Positions 55,206 to 64,000 of a DNA stretch of 64,000 nt are shown here, in pieces. The notes beneath the pieces were generated by a model. It worked only from the letters and a program-made list of their open reading frames with translations, was not told the DNA's origin and searched no databases. Positions within the stretch are counted from its first letter, which is position 1; each line of letters begins with the position of its first letter. The position numbers and the translations under genes were made by a program. The stretch comes from Achatina immaculata (lineage: Eukaryota; Mollusca; Gastropoda; Stylommatophora; Achatinidae): NCBI GenBank assembly GCA_009760885.1, contig CM019713.1:6425266-6489265 (forward strand), written 5' to 3'.

Positions 55206-55764
55206 GTATATATATACGTTCGTAATGCACCTTGTAATGTATATATAGAGAGTGTGTGTGTGTGCATGTGTGTAATGTTTTTATTCAGCATAAAATATGT
55301 TTTTTTTTAATTCCACAGTTTTAAGGGCCAGAAACTTAATATCCAAGGGAAAAGGTGGTAAGTATTTCTCTATATGTTGTATTGCTTTCACCGCGATGTC
55401 TGTAAATTTTACCTTCTTATTATACGAACCTCAAGCTAGACAAGTACAACATTGTTGGTGTTGCTTGAATGTAGCGACAGAAACTAAAAGTGTATGAATC
55501 ACAGTTATCAGCGTTATCTTGTGCTTCTTTGCTAGGGAGCATTCATTGTTTTTCCTTCGTCTTCTCTCCCGTTTTTTTTTTCTTTTGCCGCTGTGTACAT
55601 GGACTAAATGACAGCCTACAGTACCGTGAGAGATCGAAACGAAATTTGACTGCAATTATTGGAAGTCATATTTTCTCGTCCTAATGGCATAAATCGCCTT
55701 CTAACCCGGCTCCGTTAGTTTATACTTCTTCTACGTCCAGGTCGAGGGTTTTGCGTCATTCTCC
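55206..55764. other. Intergenic, unassigned
   Basis: Short TA and GT repeats (55208-55275) and poly-T. No gene recognised. Confidence 0.5.
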
Positions 55765-55985
55765 AAGAGTGGCCAGGTGTTTAAGTACACTAGGTCTGTC
55801 ATGGAGAAGGGCAGTGGTTCGAATCTGACCGGAGGCGCCCTGTCATCCAATTCCAAAAAATGGGCACTCGGCTTCTTTTTGGGGGTGGGGAAGGAAAGGT
55901 AACCAAGGGCAGCTCTGACTTCCAGTGTGCCGCCAGGTCAAAGAAAACACGAGCATGAGCACCAGGTCCTTGAGTGCTTCTTCTG
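55765..55985 (+). mobile_element. tRNA-derived SINE
   Basis: AGTGGCCAGGTGTTTAAGTA (A-box region) and GTGGTTCGAATCTGACCGG (B box, 55816-55825) form the tRNA-like head, followed by GGCGCC and a body that resembles, at lower identity, the complement of 43195-43330 (ATGGGCACTCGGCTTCT, TGTGCCGCCAGGTC). Probably a different subfamily from the 43 kb copy. Confidence 0.75.
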
Positions 55986-55999
55986 AATGATGGGGTTAC

Positions 56000-56178
56000 G
56001 TTTTTTCATATATATTTATATATTTATTACAAGGTTAAGAACACTTTTTTCATATATATTTATATATTTATTACAAGGTTAAGAACACTTTTTTCATATA
56101 TATTTATATATTTATTACAAGGTTAAGAACACTTTTTTCATATATATTTATATATTTATTACAAGGTTAAGAATATAT

Positions 56179-56232
<54 letters not shown>
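56000..56232. repeat. 44-bp tandem repeat running into (TA)n
   Basis: About four units of TTTTTTCATATATATTTATA, TATTTATTACAAGGTTAAGA and a few more bases, followed by TA repeats to 56231 and two decayed units to about 56310. Confidence 0.9.
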
Positions 56233-56235
<3 letters not shown>

Positions 56236-56310
56236 TACAAGATTAAGAATCTTTTTTTTCATATATATATAGTTTACAAAGTTAAGAATGGTTTTTCATG
56301 TATAGTTTTA

Positions 56311-56849
56311 CGAGATTAATAAAAAATATTTGTCTTGTTAAATTATCCTCAAAATGTCCTTGTGTTATATTATTCCTCTGTATTCTTCAGCATCCAAGTA
56401 TTTGGGATCGTTACTATAAGATCTTTAACATTTCCCATTGCCTTGTGATCAGGGGGCAACACATCTGCTTTTGATTCCCCGGCCGCACGTCAGTGTTAGT
56501 CATGACCAGTTTGTTTACCGTATGGATTTCAGGACGAGGCTTTGGCTGGGGAATAACTGGTTTGAGAGTTTCTGAAAATAGTGCTCCAACCAGTCTTGTG
56601 TCTACACTCTGATCACATCCTGCACCATTACTTGGCATGTTCCGTGCCGTAGATCGATGCTGCTAGTGCTTTCTGGTGTAAAATTCTCCCTCCAGGGAAG
56701 CTATTACATTATTTACCCATGACAATTTTTCTTTCTTTTATCTTTGCGGGTTTTAATACCATTTGTTCCCAGAAGTAATTCTGAAACCGACACCTCCCTT
56801 CCCCACCCGCTTAACTGTTTCTGCCACTACACCCTCCTCCCCCGAAGCC
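56311..56849. other. Intergenic, unassigned
   Basis: No gene or element recognised; a 74-aa - strand frame (56414-56638) has no motif. Confidence 0.5.
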
Positions 56850-57262
56850 GTCATCATCATCATCATCATCATCATCATCTTTCACTCTCTTGGAAGCATA
56901 GGCCACGAATAAAGGCTCTTCAGTCGTCTATGTTCTAGGATTTGTTCTCGTCCTCCTTCCACGTGCATCACTTGTCTCTGAGCACTGTCACAATGTCCTT
57001 CTTCGAGCAGTTCTGGGGCTTTCCTCATTTCTGATTCCCTGAGAATTCCATGTCAGTGCCTGTCTTGCTATGCTGATGCCGAGTTTCCTCAGTGTGTGGC
57101 CAATCCACCTCCCTTTCCTGGATATGATTTGTATGTTCACAAGCTGTTGTCCTACCCTTTCCCAGACCTTCTCGTTCCTGATCTTGTCCTGCCATTTAAT
57201 GTTTAAAACTCTCCTCAAGCAGCAGTTCATGAATGTTTGTATCGAAGTCATCCGTGTTTACT
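56850..57262 (-). mobile_element. RTE-type LINE 3' end, family B, with (ATG)n tail
   Basis: The + strand begins TCATCATCATCATCATCATC (antisense of the tail). On the - strand one frame (57251-56988) reads IQTFMNCCLRRVLNIKWQDK and GRWIGHTLRKLGISIARQAL, and a later frame gives the terminal EEPLFVA-type residues. It is the counterpart of 1-395. Confidence 0.85.
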
Positions 57263-57844
57263 CTTAAAATGTACCCATCTGGGTCCCCCCTTAAAGCAGT
57301 GCCCCATTGAAACCACTCGGGCCCACCCTTAAAAAGTCCACCTTGAAACCATTCGCGCTTGCCTTTAAAACAGGGTCCTTGGAGCCATTCGGGCCCATCT
57401 TTAAATCTGGAAAAGTCCTACGGATTCGAGAGCAACGCACCATCTGGAATACCCCCCCCCCAATAAAAAATAGAGTAGCTATTTATGCCTGATGTATTTT
57501 TTACCCTTCAGTGTGTTATCATCTTCATAAATTGTTATCTCCATGCTACTATACACAATCTCTTTTCTCGTCACTTTATACAAATGGTCTTTCGCTTGTA
57601 TATTTTTAATCTTTCTTTAATATAGTATCAGAATCATCGTTGAGATGTCGACTTTTAATGCTATCTTTCATAGTTTCATATCCATTCTCTTATGAATTTC
57701 AAAATATGAAATTTTCTGTGAAAATAGAAGAATTTTTTTTCCAGAGATATGCCAGAAATATTCTTCAGGACCTTAAAGCTCTCCTGATGACCAGTCTTAC
57801 ACCAGTATTATTATAAATCAACCAGAATGAAAGTTACTGTTGAA
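57263..57844. other. Intergenic, short local repeat
   Basis: Phrases such as GAAACCACTCGGGCCCACC, GAAACCATTCGCGCTTGCC and GAGCCATTCGGGCCCATC recur at about 40-50 bp (57308-57405), a decayed tandem repeat. Nothing else recognised. Confidence 0.55.
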
Positions 57845-58395
57845 TACAGAACGACTCACGAAGCCATTCACAGACCCACGAAACCAGTCACAGACTACAT
57901 AACCACTCACAGTCTTATATAGCCAATCACAGTCTCACTCAAGACTCGCATAGCCACAAACAGACAGACATAACCAATCGCAGACCCTAGGGCCAATCAC
58001 AGACCCAGAGAGCCATTCACAGTCTTACAGACTCACTGAAAGACTCAAAGACTCACAGAACCACTCACAAACTCACAGACTGACATGACTACTCACAGAA
58101 CCACTCACAAACTCATAGACTGCCATAGCCACTCATAGATTAACATGACCACTCACAAACTCACAGACTGACATAGCCAGTCATAGATTAACATGACCAC
58201 TAACATAGCCACGCACAAAATCATAGACTGACATAACCAATCATAAATTAACATGACCAGTAATAGAGCCACTCACAAACTCTTAGACTGACATAGCCAC
58301 TCATAGATTAACATGGCCAGTCAGAAACTCACAGAGCTTCTCACAGACTCGCATAACCACTCACATTGTCAATCACAGACTCACAGAGCTACTCC
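57845..58395. repeat. Degenerate CACTCACAGACT repeat
   Basis: Phrases ACTCACAGACTGACATAGCC and ACTCATAGATTAACATGACC recur irregularly over 550 bp. Unit length is variable (about 14-48 bp), so the array is old or built by slippage. Confidence 0.8.
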
Positions 58396-58504
58396 TATGT
58401 TATTCCACCTTCCCATTACAAACACTTGTCTTTCTTTGTTCATGGGCATCAGTCCAGAACTTCCAGTCAGTTAAAATTACATGATTAAAGAAACGAAACA
58501 AATT

Positions 58505-58815
58505 CTTCTTCTTCTTCTTATATCTTATATCCTTCCCGTGCCGTTAAACGTCACACATGGCTCGTAAAGTAGTTCGCCAATTTTTCCTGTCCTCGGCGAG
58601 TCTTTCAACCTCATCAAAGGATTTTATGCCTGTTAATTTGGCCTCCATTAATAATGTCCTCTTCAGAGTTTCACGCGGTCTGCCTCTTTTTCTTCGGCCT
58701 GTTGTGTTCCACTTGATAGCTTGTTTTGGGATTCTCTGATCATTTCTTCTCATCAAGTGATCAACATATGTCCATCTCCTTTTCCTGATCACCCACGAGA
58801 CTACAATGTATTTTG
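58505..58815 (-). mobile_element. LINE 3' end, family E, with (GAA)n tail
   Basis: The - strand reads RKRRWTYVDHLMRRNDQRIP, KQAIKWNTTGRRKRGRPRET, then LAEDRKNWRTTLRAMCDV and a stop, an intact C-terminal domain. The 3' end after the stop is GACGTTTAACGGCACGGGAA, and the tail on the + strand is CTTCTTCTTCTT (58505-58516), that is (AAG)n on the element strand. Confidence 0.85.
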
Positions 58816-59541
58816 CAGGGAAACTGAAGGAAACAGTGTTCCCTGTACCAATGTGATGAAAAGAGCTATCAGAATCACTTTTATTATTTTCGCTAGTATA
58901 TACAGATGCGCGAATCAAATCTGTCCAAATCTGTGCTCCTGTAACACAGTACAGCCCAAACGCACACCTGGAACTGTACAATGCAGTCACTCATTATTGT
59001 GATGATGATATTGATTCCGGTTATATAGAGCTAATCGATATCCAGGTATACGATCACTTTATAAACCGCGTTTTTGAATCGGCGGACGTACGTGCATACT
59101 AGCCATAGATTTTGACGCTGTGTTAAAAAATAACCTGTAACAGCCATATGAAAACCAGGAGATATGGCAAGATTTGTAATAGGATATGGGTACCATGGTA
59201 TATGCAACCCTGCAAAAAGAACTGATGTAAAGTTAACGCCCCTGAGTTTGTTTATATACTCGGGTTATCGGGGTGATTGTCTCTGGGATTTTTTTTTAGC
59301 TCAGTCTTGGACGTGCAGTAGTATCCTGCAAGGGATCGAGAGTTAGATGGAAAAGTAGGGAAGCTGCACGTTTTGAGTTAGTCTAGTCTTTCGCAAAGTG
59401 TCGTGAGGATGTAGTACTTGTCTTGATATATATGAGAGTGAGAAAGAAACATGTCTCCACTGCTTACATTTTGTCGTTTCCGGACCGATTCCAGTTGGCT
59501 ATAGTGGAAGATGCCACTAAATCTTGATATCTGTGTCTGAC
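58816..59541. other. Intergenic, unassigned
   Basis: No recognised gene or element. Confidence 0.5.
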
Positions 59542-60222
59542 CATCTGTAGTTTGATATGTAACCTGATGTATTTCATCCATTATCTTCATCATCATCTGT
59601 AGTTTGATATGTAACTTGATGTATTTCATCCATTATCTTCATCATCATCTGTAGTTTGATATGTAACCTGATGTATTTCATCCATTATCTTCATCATCAT
59701 CTGTAGTTTGATATGTAACCTGATGTATTTCATCCATTATCTTCATCATCTGTAGTTTGATATGTAACTTGATGTATTTCATCCATTATCTTCATCATCA
59801 TCTGTAGTTTGATATGTAACTTGATGTATTTCATCCATTATCTTCATCATCATCTGTAGTTTGATATGTAACCTGATGTATTTCATCCATTATCTTCATC
59901 ATCATCTGTAGTTTGATATGTAACCTGATGTATTTCATCCATTATCTTCATCATCATCTGTAGTTTGATATGTAACCTGATGTATTTCATCCATTATCTT
60001 CATCATCATCTGTAGTTTGATATGTAACTTGATGTATTTCATCCATTATCTTCACCATCACCTGTAGTTTGATATGTAACTTGATGTATTTCAGCCATTA
60101 TCTTCATCATCATCTGTAGTTTGATATGTAACTTGATGTATTTCATCCATTATCTTCATCATCACCTGTAGTTTGATATGTAACTTGATGTATTTCATCC
60201 ATTATCTTCATAATCACCTGGA
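59542..60222. repeat. 52-bp minisatellite, about 13 copies
   Basis: Unit starts TGTAGTTTGATATGTAACYT and continues GATGTATTTCATCCATTATC, TTCATCATCATC. One unit is three bases shorter, from loss of one ATC. First start 59546, next 59598. Confidence 0.95.
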
Positions 60223-60324
60223 GCCGCATTAAATTCACCTTATGTTACTAGATCAATGGCGCTGGTATCATGTTGTATCATTTGTTCAGTTGTGTACTTA
60301 TGGTGTCTACCTAGGTCCCTGTCA

Positions 60325-60750
60325 TGTGTGTAACATACAGAACATATGACGTCCTCAGTGTGTAACATACAGAATATGTGACGTCCTCAGTGTGCAACAT
60401 ACAGAACATATGACGTCCTCAGTATGTAACATACAGAATATGTGACGTCCTCACTGTGCAACATACAGAACATATGACGTCCTCAGTGTGTAATATACAG
60501 AATATGTGAAGTCCTCAGTATGTAACATACAGAATATGTGACGTCCTCAGTATGTAACATACAGAATATGTGACGTCCTCAGTATGTAACATACAGAATA
60601 TGTGACGTCCTCAGTGTGTAACATACATAACATAAAACGTCCTCAGTGTGTAACATAAGTATATGTGACGTCCTCAGTGTGTAACATACAGAACATATGA
60701 CGTCCTCAGTGTGTAACATAAGGATATGTGACGTTCTCAGTGTGTAATTG
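60325..60750. repeat. 32-bp minisatellite, about 13 copies
   Basis: Unit GTGTGTAACATACAGAAYAT followed by RTGACGTCCTCA. Each unit holds TGACGT, half or more of a cAMP-response-element-like core, at a fixed 32-bp period. Two units are partly deleted near 60640-60730. Confidence 0.95.
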
Positions 60751-61575
60751 AGCACTTCTTTAAATCATCTCAGTGGAAGCCCCACACTGGCTCTAGTCTT
60801 CGTTAGGCAACTTCAGTGGGCACAGAGACTGCCATGACGGTAGTTCTACATTAGGGCGGGGGAACTTGCTCAGCGTAAGAATCACATAAGATAAACTTCA
60901 GATCTTTGAGAGGCTCAAAACATAAATAAATTTTATATAAGACGAAATGACGATGGTCGCTGTAACAACACACTTGACAGACAAGTTTACAAGTCCTGGC
61001 AGTAATAACGAAGCCGTTATATGGCTCTTTTGTTCCTTCTTTTATAACTAGTGAAACCTTATCTAAGTTGCTTGGTCATCTCCATATAGAAGGGCAGAGT
61101 TAAGGTCTGGAGACGTAACGTTCAAACAAAATCCAGTTGTAAGTGAACAGTGGAGTCATTCATGTTCTAGGTTTTGCAGCAACTTTATACCTGTGTGGCG
61201 TAGCAGAATGAGCAGACAGTGTATTCCGATGGTAGAATGGGATTATAATACACACGGAAACTTGTGTACACATTCACTTCACCGAACATCCACGAAAGCG
61301 TTTGTACTTATAAGATTCATATGACTCACACTTTTATGTTCCGAATATTTACACCAAAAAAAAAAAATATGATTCTTACTCTGTATGTTTTATATACAGT
61401 TCTTTACAAAATTAATGATATTACTGATACTGGCTGTAGAAGACTGAAAACGTTATAGAAATTATTTAGAGATTGTCACGCAAGACATCATCGCTGGTCG
61501 ATAAAGCAAGTGACAAGATCTAAAGATGGACGCACTTTCTGGGTGGACTAAATCACTAATAGTAAATCCCCCCAG
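60751..61575. other. Intergenic, unassigned
   Basis: No gene or element recognised. Confidence 0.5.
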
Positions 61576-62240
61576 CCTCCCCTGATTATGATATTGCTAG
61601 TGCTAGTTTGTCGCGCTGCCACCCCTTCCCCCCACCCCCGATTATGATATTGCTAGTGCTAGTCTGTGACGCTGCCACCCCTTCCCCCTGATTATGATAT
61701 TGCTAGTGCTAGTTTGTCGCGCTGCCACTCCTTCCCCCCCCCCCCCCCGATTATGATATTGCTAGTGCTAGTCTGTGACGCTGCCACCCCTTCCCCCTGA
61801 TTATGATATTGCTAGTGCTAGTTTGTCGCGCTGCCACCCCTTCCCCCTTGATTATGATATTGCTAGTGCTAGTCTGTGACGCTGCCACCCCTTCCCCCCG
61901 ATTATGATATTGCTAGTGCTAGTTTGTCGCGCTGCCACCCCTTCCCCCTGATTATGATATTGCTAGTGCTAGTCTGTGACGCTGCCACCCCTTCCCCCTG
62001 ATTATGATATTGCTAGTGCTAGTCTGTGACGCTGCCACCCCTTCCCCCTTGATTATGATATTGCTAGTGCTAGTTTGTCGCGCTGCCACCCCTTCCCCCT
62101 TGATTATGATATTGCTAGTGCTAGTCTGTGACGCTGCCACCCCTTCCCCCCGATTATGATATTGCTAGTGCTAGTCTGTGACGCTGCCACCCCTTCCCCC
62201 TGATTATGATATTGCTAGTGCTAATTTGTCGCGCTGATTA
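61576..62240. repeat. 50-bp minisatellite with alternating variants, 13 copies
   Basis: Unit GATTATGATATTGCTAGTGC, TAGTYTGT, then CGC or GAC, GCTGCCACCCCTTCCCCC. Units with TTTGTCGC and TCTGTGAC largely alternate, giving a 100-bp dimer, with two places where TCTGTGAC occurs twice running. Poly-C length varies between units. Confidence 0.95.
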
Positions 62241-62291
62241 CTTCTCGCCTACATAAAAGCTCTTTTCTCTGTCATATTCAGAAGCGGTACT

Positions 62292-62800
62292 CTTCTTCTT
62301 CTTCTTCTTCTTCAATCTCTCTGGAACCGCGAGCTGGTATTCTTTGCAGCCTATGCTATGGAGATGTTGAGACAGCATCATGTTCGGATTTGGAGTGGGT
62401 CATGACAACTTTTTTTTTCAGTCCACGAGTTCAGCTAAAACTTCTTTAGCAGACTCCACGGCCACAGGGACTATGGCGATCCCTGTCCCGTTAGCCATGC
62501 CACTCCTGTTACTTGGCGTTCCAACAGAGAGATGCGACAGGGTCTTTATCAGCTGTGGTTCGCCAACCCTGACGAGAGTATGTCAGCTGTGGTTCGCCAA
62601 CTTTGATGACAGCATGTCAGCTGTGGTTCACCAACCCTGACAACAGCATGTCAGCTGTGGTTCGCCAACCCTGACAACAGCATGTCAGCTGTGGTTCGCC
62701 AACCCTGACGACAGCATGTCAGCTGTGGTTCGCCAACCCTGACGACAGCATGTCAGCTGTGGGTCGAACAGCGTCTTCGCCTCTTGAGAGTCCGTAGAGT
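62292..62800 (-). mobile_element. Element H, copy 5, with (CTT)n edge and 33-bp internal repeat
   Basis: Begins CTTCTTCTTCTTCTTCTTCA and keeps the H order: CGCGAGCTGGTATTCTTTGC, GAGATGTTGAGACAGCATCA, GCAGACTCCACGG, GACTATGGCGATCCCTGTCC, CGACAGGGTCTTTATCAGCT. About seven 33-bp units containing CAGCATGTCAGCTGTGGTTC follow (62560-62775). It ends near GTCTTCGCCTCTTGAGAG. Confidence 0.75.
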
Positions 62801-63175
62801 CGCTTTCATTTCTTTGATGCCCTAAACATCATTACTGAACGCAGACACTGTGACATTTGTACAACAGGTTGATAAAAGACCACAGTCCGCAGAATATGGG
62901 GCACTAACACTCAGCCAGTCATCTTTCTATTAATCTGTTTCTCACTTTGATTACCTACTGCATGACTTTCTGTGCCTTCACTTCTGCACATACTGAAATA
63001 AATAATTCTGGTTCCTAAACAGAAAACTGGAAATCGCAAAGCCGACACCCGAATTAACCTGATATGTAACCGAGGGTTTTTTTTTTTAATTTTTAAGGAC
63101 GTAGAACTTGTTACCAAGGACAGTTCGTCTTCGTTTTTGGTTATTTTCTTTGGTTTATTTTTAAAGCTTAGTTCA
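62801..63175. other. Intergenic, unassigned
   Basis: No gene or element recognised. Confidence 0.5.
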
Positions 63176-64000
63176 ATTTCAGCATCACTCTGTCTCTGTC
63201 TCTCTGTCTATCTCTGTCTGTCTGTCTGTTTGTCTCTCTCTGTCTCTCACTGTCACTCTGTCTCTGTCTCTCTGTGTCTCTCTCTGTCTCTCACTGTCAC
63301 TCTGTCTCTGTCTCTCACTGTCACTCTGTCTCTGTCTCTCACTGTCACTCTGTCTCTGTCTCTCACTGTCACTCTGTCTCTGTCTCTCAATGTCACTCTG
63401 TCTCTGTCTCTATGTGTCTCTCTCTGTCTCTCACTGTCACTATATCTCTGTTTCTCTGTCTCTCACTGTCACTCTGTCTCTGTCTTTCTGTCTCTCACTG
63501 TCATTCTGTCTCTGTCTCTCTGTCTGTCTGTTTGTCTCTCACTATCACTCTGTCTCTGTCTCTGTCTCTCACTGTCACTCTGTCTCTGTCTCTCTGTTTC
63601 TGTCTCTCTGTCTCTCACTGTCACTCTGTCTCTAACCAGCCATCGTCATCCACTGTGTGTGTCTTAATATCTGTCTGTTTCTCTCTCTATGCCAACATTA
63701 TCCTCTGTGAGTTTGTGTCTTAATCTCTGTCTGTTTCTCTCTCTCTATATGCCAACATCATCCTCTATGAGTTTGTGTCTTAATCTCTCTCTGTTTCTCT
63801 CTCTATGCCAACATCATCCTCTGTGTGTTTGTGTCTTAATCTCTGCATGTTTCTCTGTCTATATCTCTCAGTTTCTGTCTGCTTGTCTCTCTCTATGTCT
63901 CTGTCTCTTACTGCTTCTTTCTGTGTCTTTGACTTTCCGTATCTCTTTTTTTCTCTCAGACTCTCTCTCTCTCTCTATCTTTGACTTTACGTATCTCTTT
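63176..64000. repeat. TCTG/TCTC-rich tandem repeat running to the window edge
   Basis: Imperfect units of TGTCTCTCACTGTCACTCTG (about 24-bp period, 63280-63400) pass into TCTGTCTCTCTG-type and longer TATGCCAACATCATCCTCTG units (63690-63830). Three overlapping Ser/Leu-rich frames result from the repeat and are not genes. Confidence 0.95.

Noticed and set aside
63137..63723. Long Ser/Leu/Val-rich open frames of up to 176 aa
   Set aside because: They come from TCTG/TCTC repeats open in all three + frames; no composition or motif of a real protein.

Overview
The window is nuclear DNA of an animal. Introns are spliced GT-AG, intergenic space is long and AT-rich, and RTE-type LINEs, Penelope-like, mariner, pogo/Tigger and hAT-type elements, tRNA-derived SINEs and minisatellites are all present. 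The repeat style suggests a lophotrochozoan, most likely a mollusc, but that is inference; nothing here fixes the species.

Only one host protein-coding gene can be supported. It is a seven-exon gene on the + strand (start codon near 12008, stop ending 26801) for an alpha/beta-hydrolase-fold protein of about 397 residues. All intron boundaries are GT-AG, every exon joins in phase, and a Ser-Asp-His triad is visible. Its introns carry LINE fragments, a deleted mariner, a deleted Tigger/pogo element and SINE-like pieces.

Layout. 1-10.1 kb: nested LINEs (an RNase H-bearing LINE, an RTE-type LINE and a (GAA)n-tailed non-autonomous element, some inside each other), a small Penelope-derived inverted repeat, and a hAT-like MITE. 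10.1-12 kb: a SINE and the gene's upstream region. 12.0-26.8 kb: the hydrolase gene. 27-33.9 kb: LINE 3' ends and a dispersed element family called H here. 33.9-49 kb: minisatellites, a second mariner, a SINE and two more H copies. 49.4-54 kb: a Penelope-like element with GIY-YIG domain (- strand) beside a nearly full but broken RTE-type LINE (+ strand). 54-64 kb: repeats, including three neighbouring minisatellites (52-, 32- and 50-bp units), a fifth H copy and a long TCTG/TCTC tract.

All transposase and reverse transcriptase reading frames seen are broken by stops, frameshifts or deletions. Most long open frames outside the hydrolase gene are shadows of these elements or of simple repeats. 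The main interest lies in (1) the hydrolase gene model, (2) a readable insertion history with exact target-site duplications and one unoccupied paralogous site, (3) the H and X families, non-autonomous elements with internal tandem repeats and (GAA)n tails, and (4) a decayed hammerhead-ribozyme-like core in the Penelope terminal region. LINE family letters (A to F, I, K) are labels used only here.
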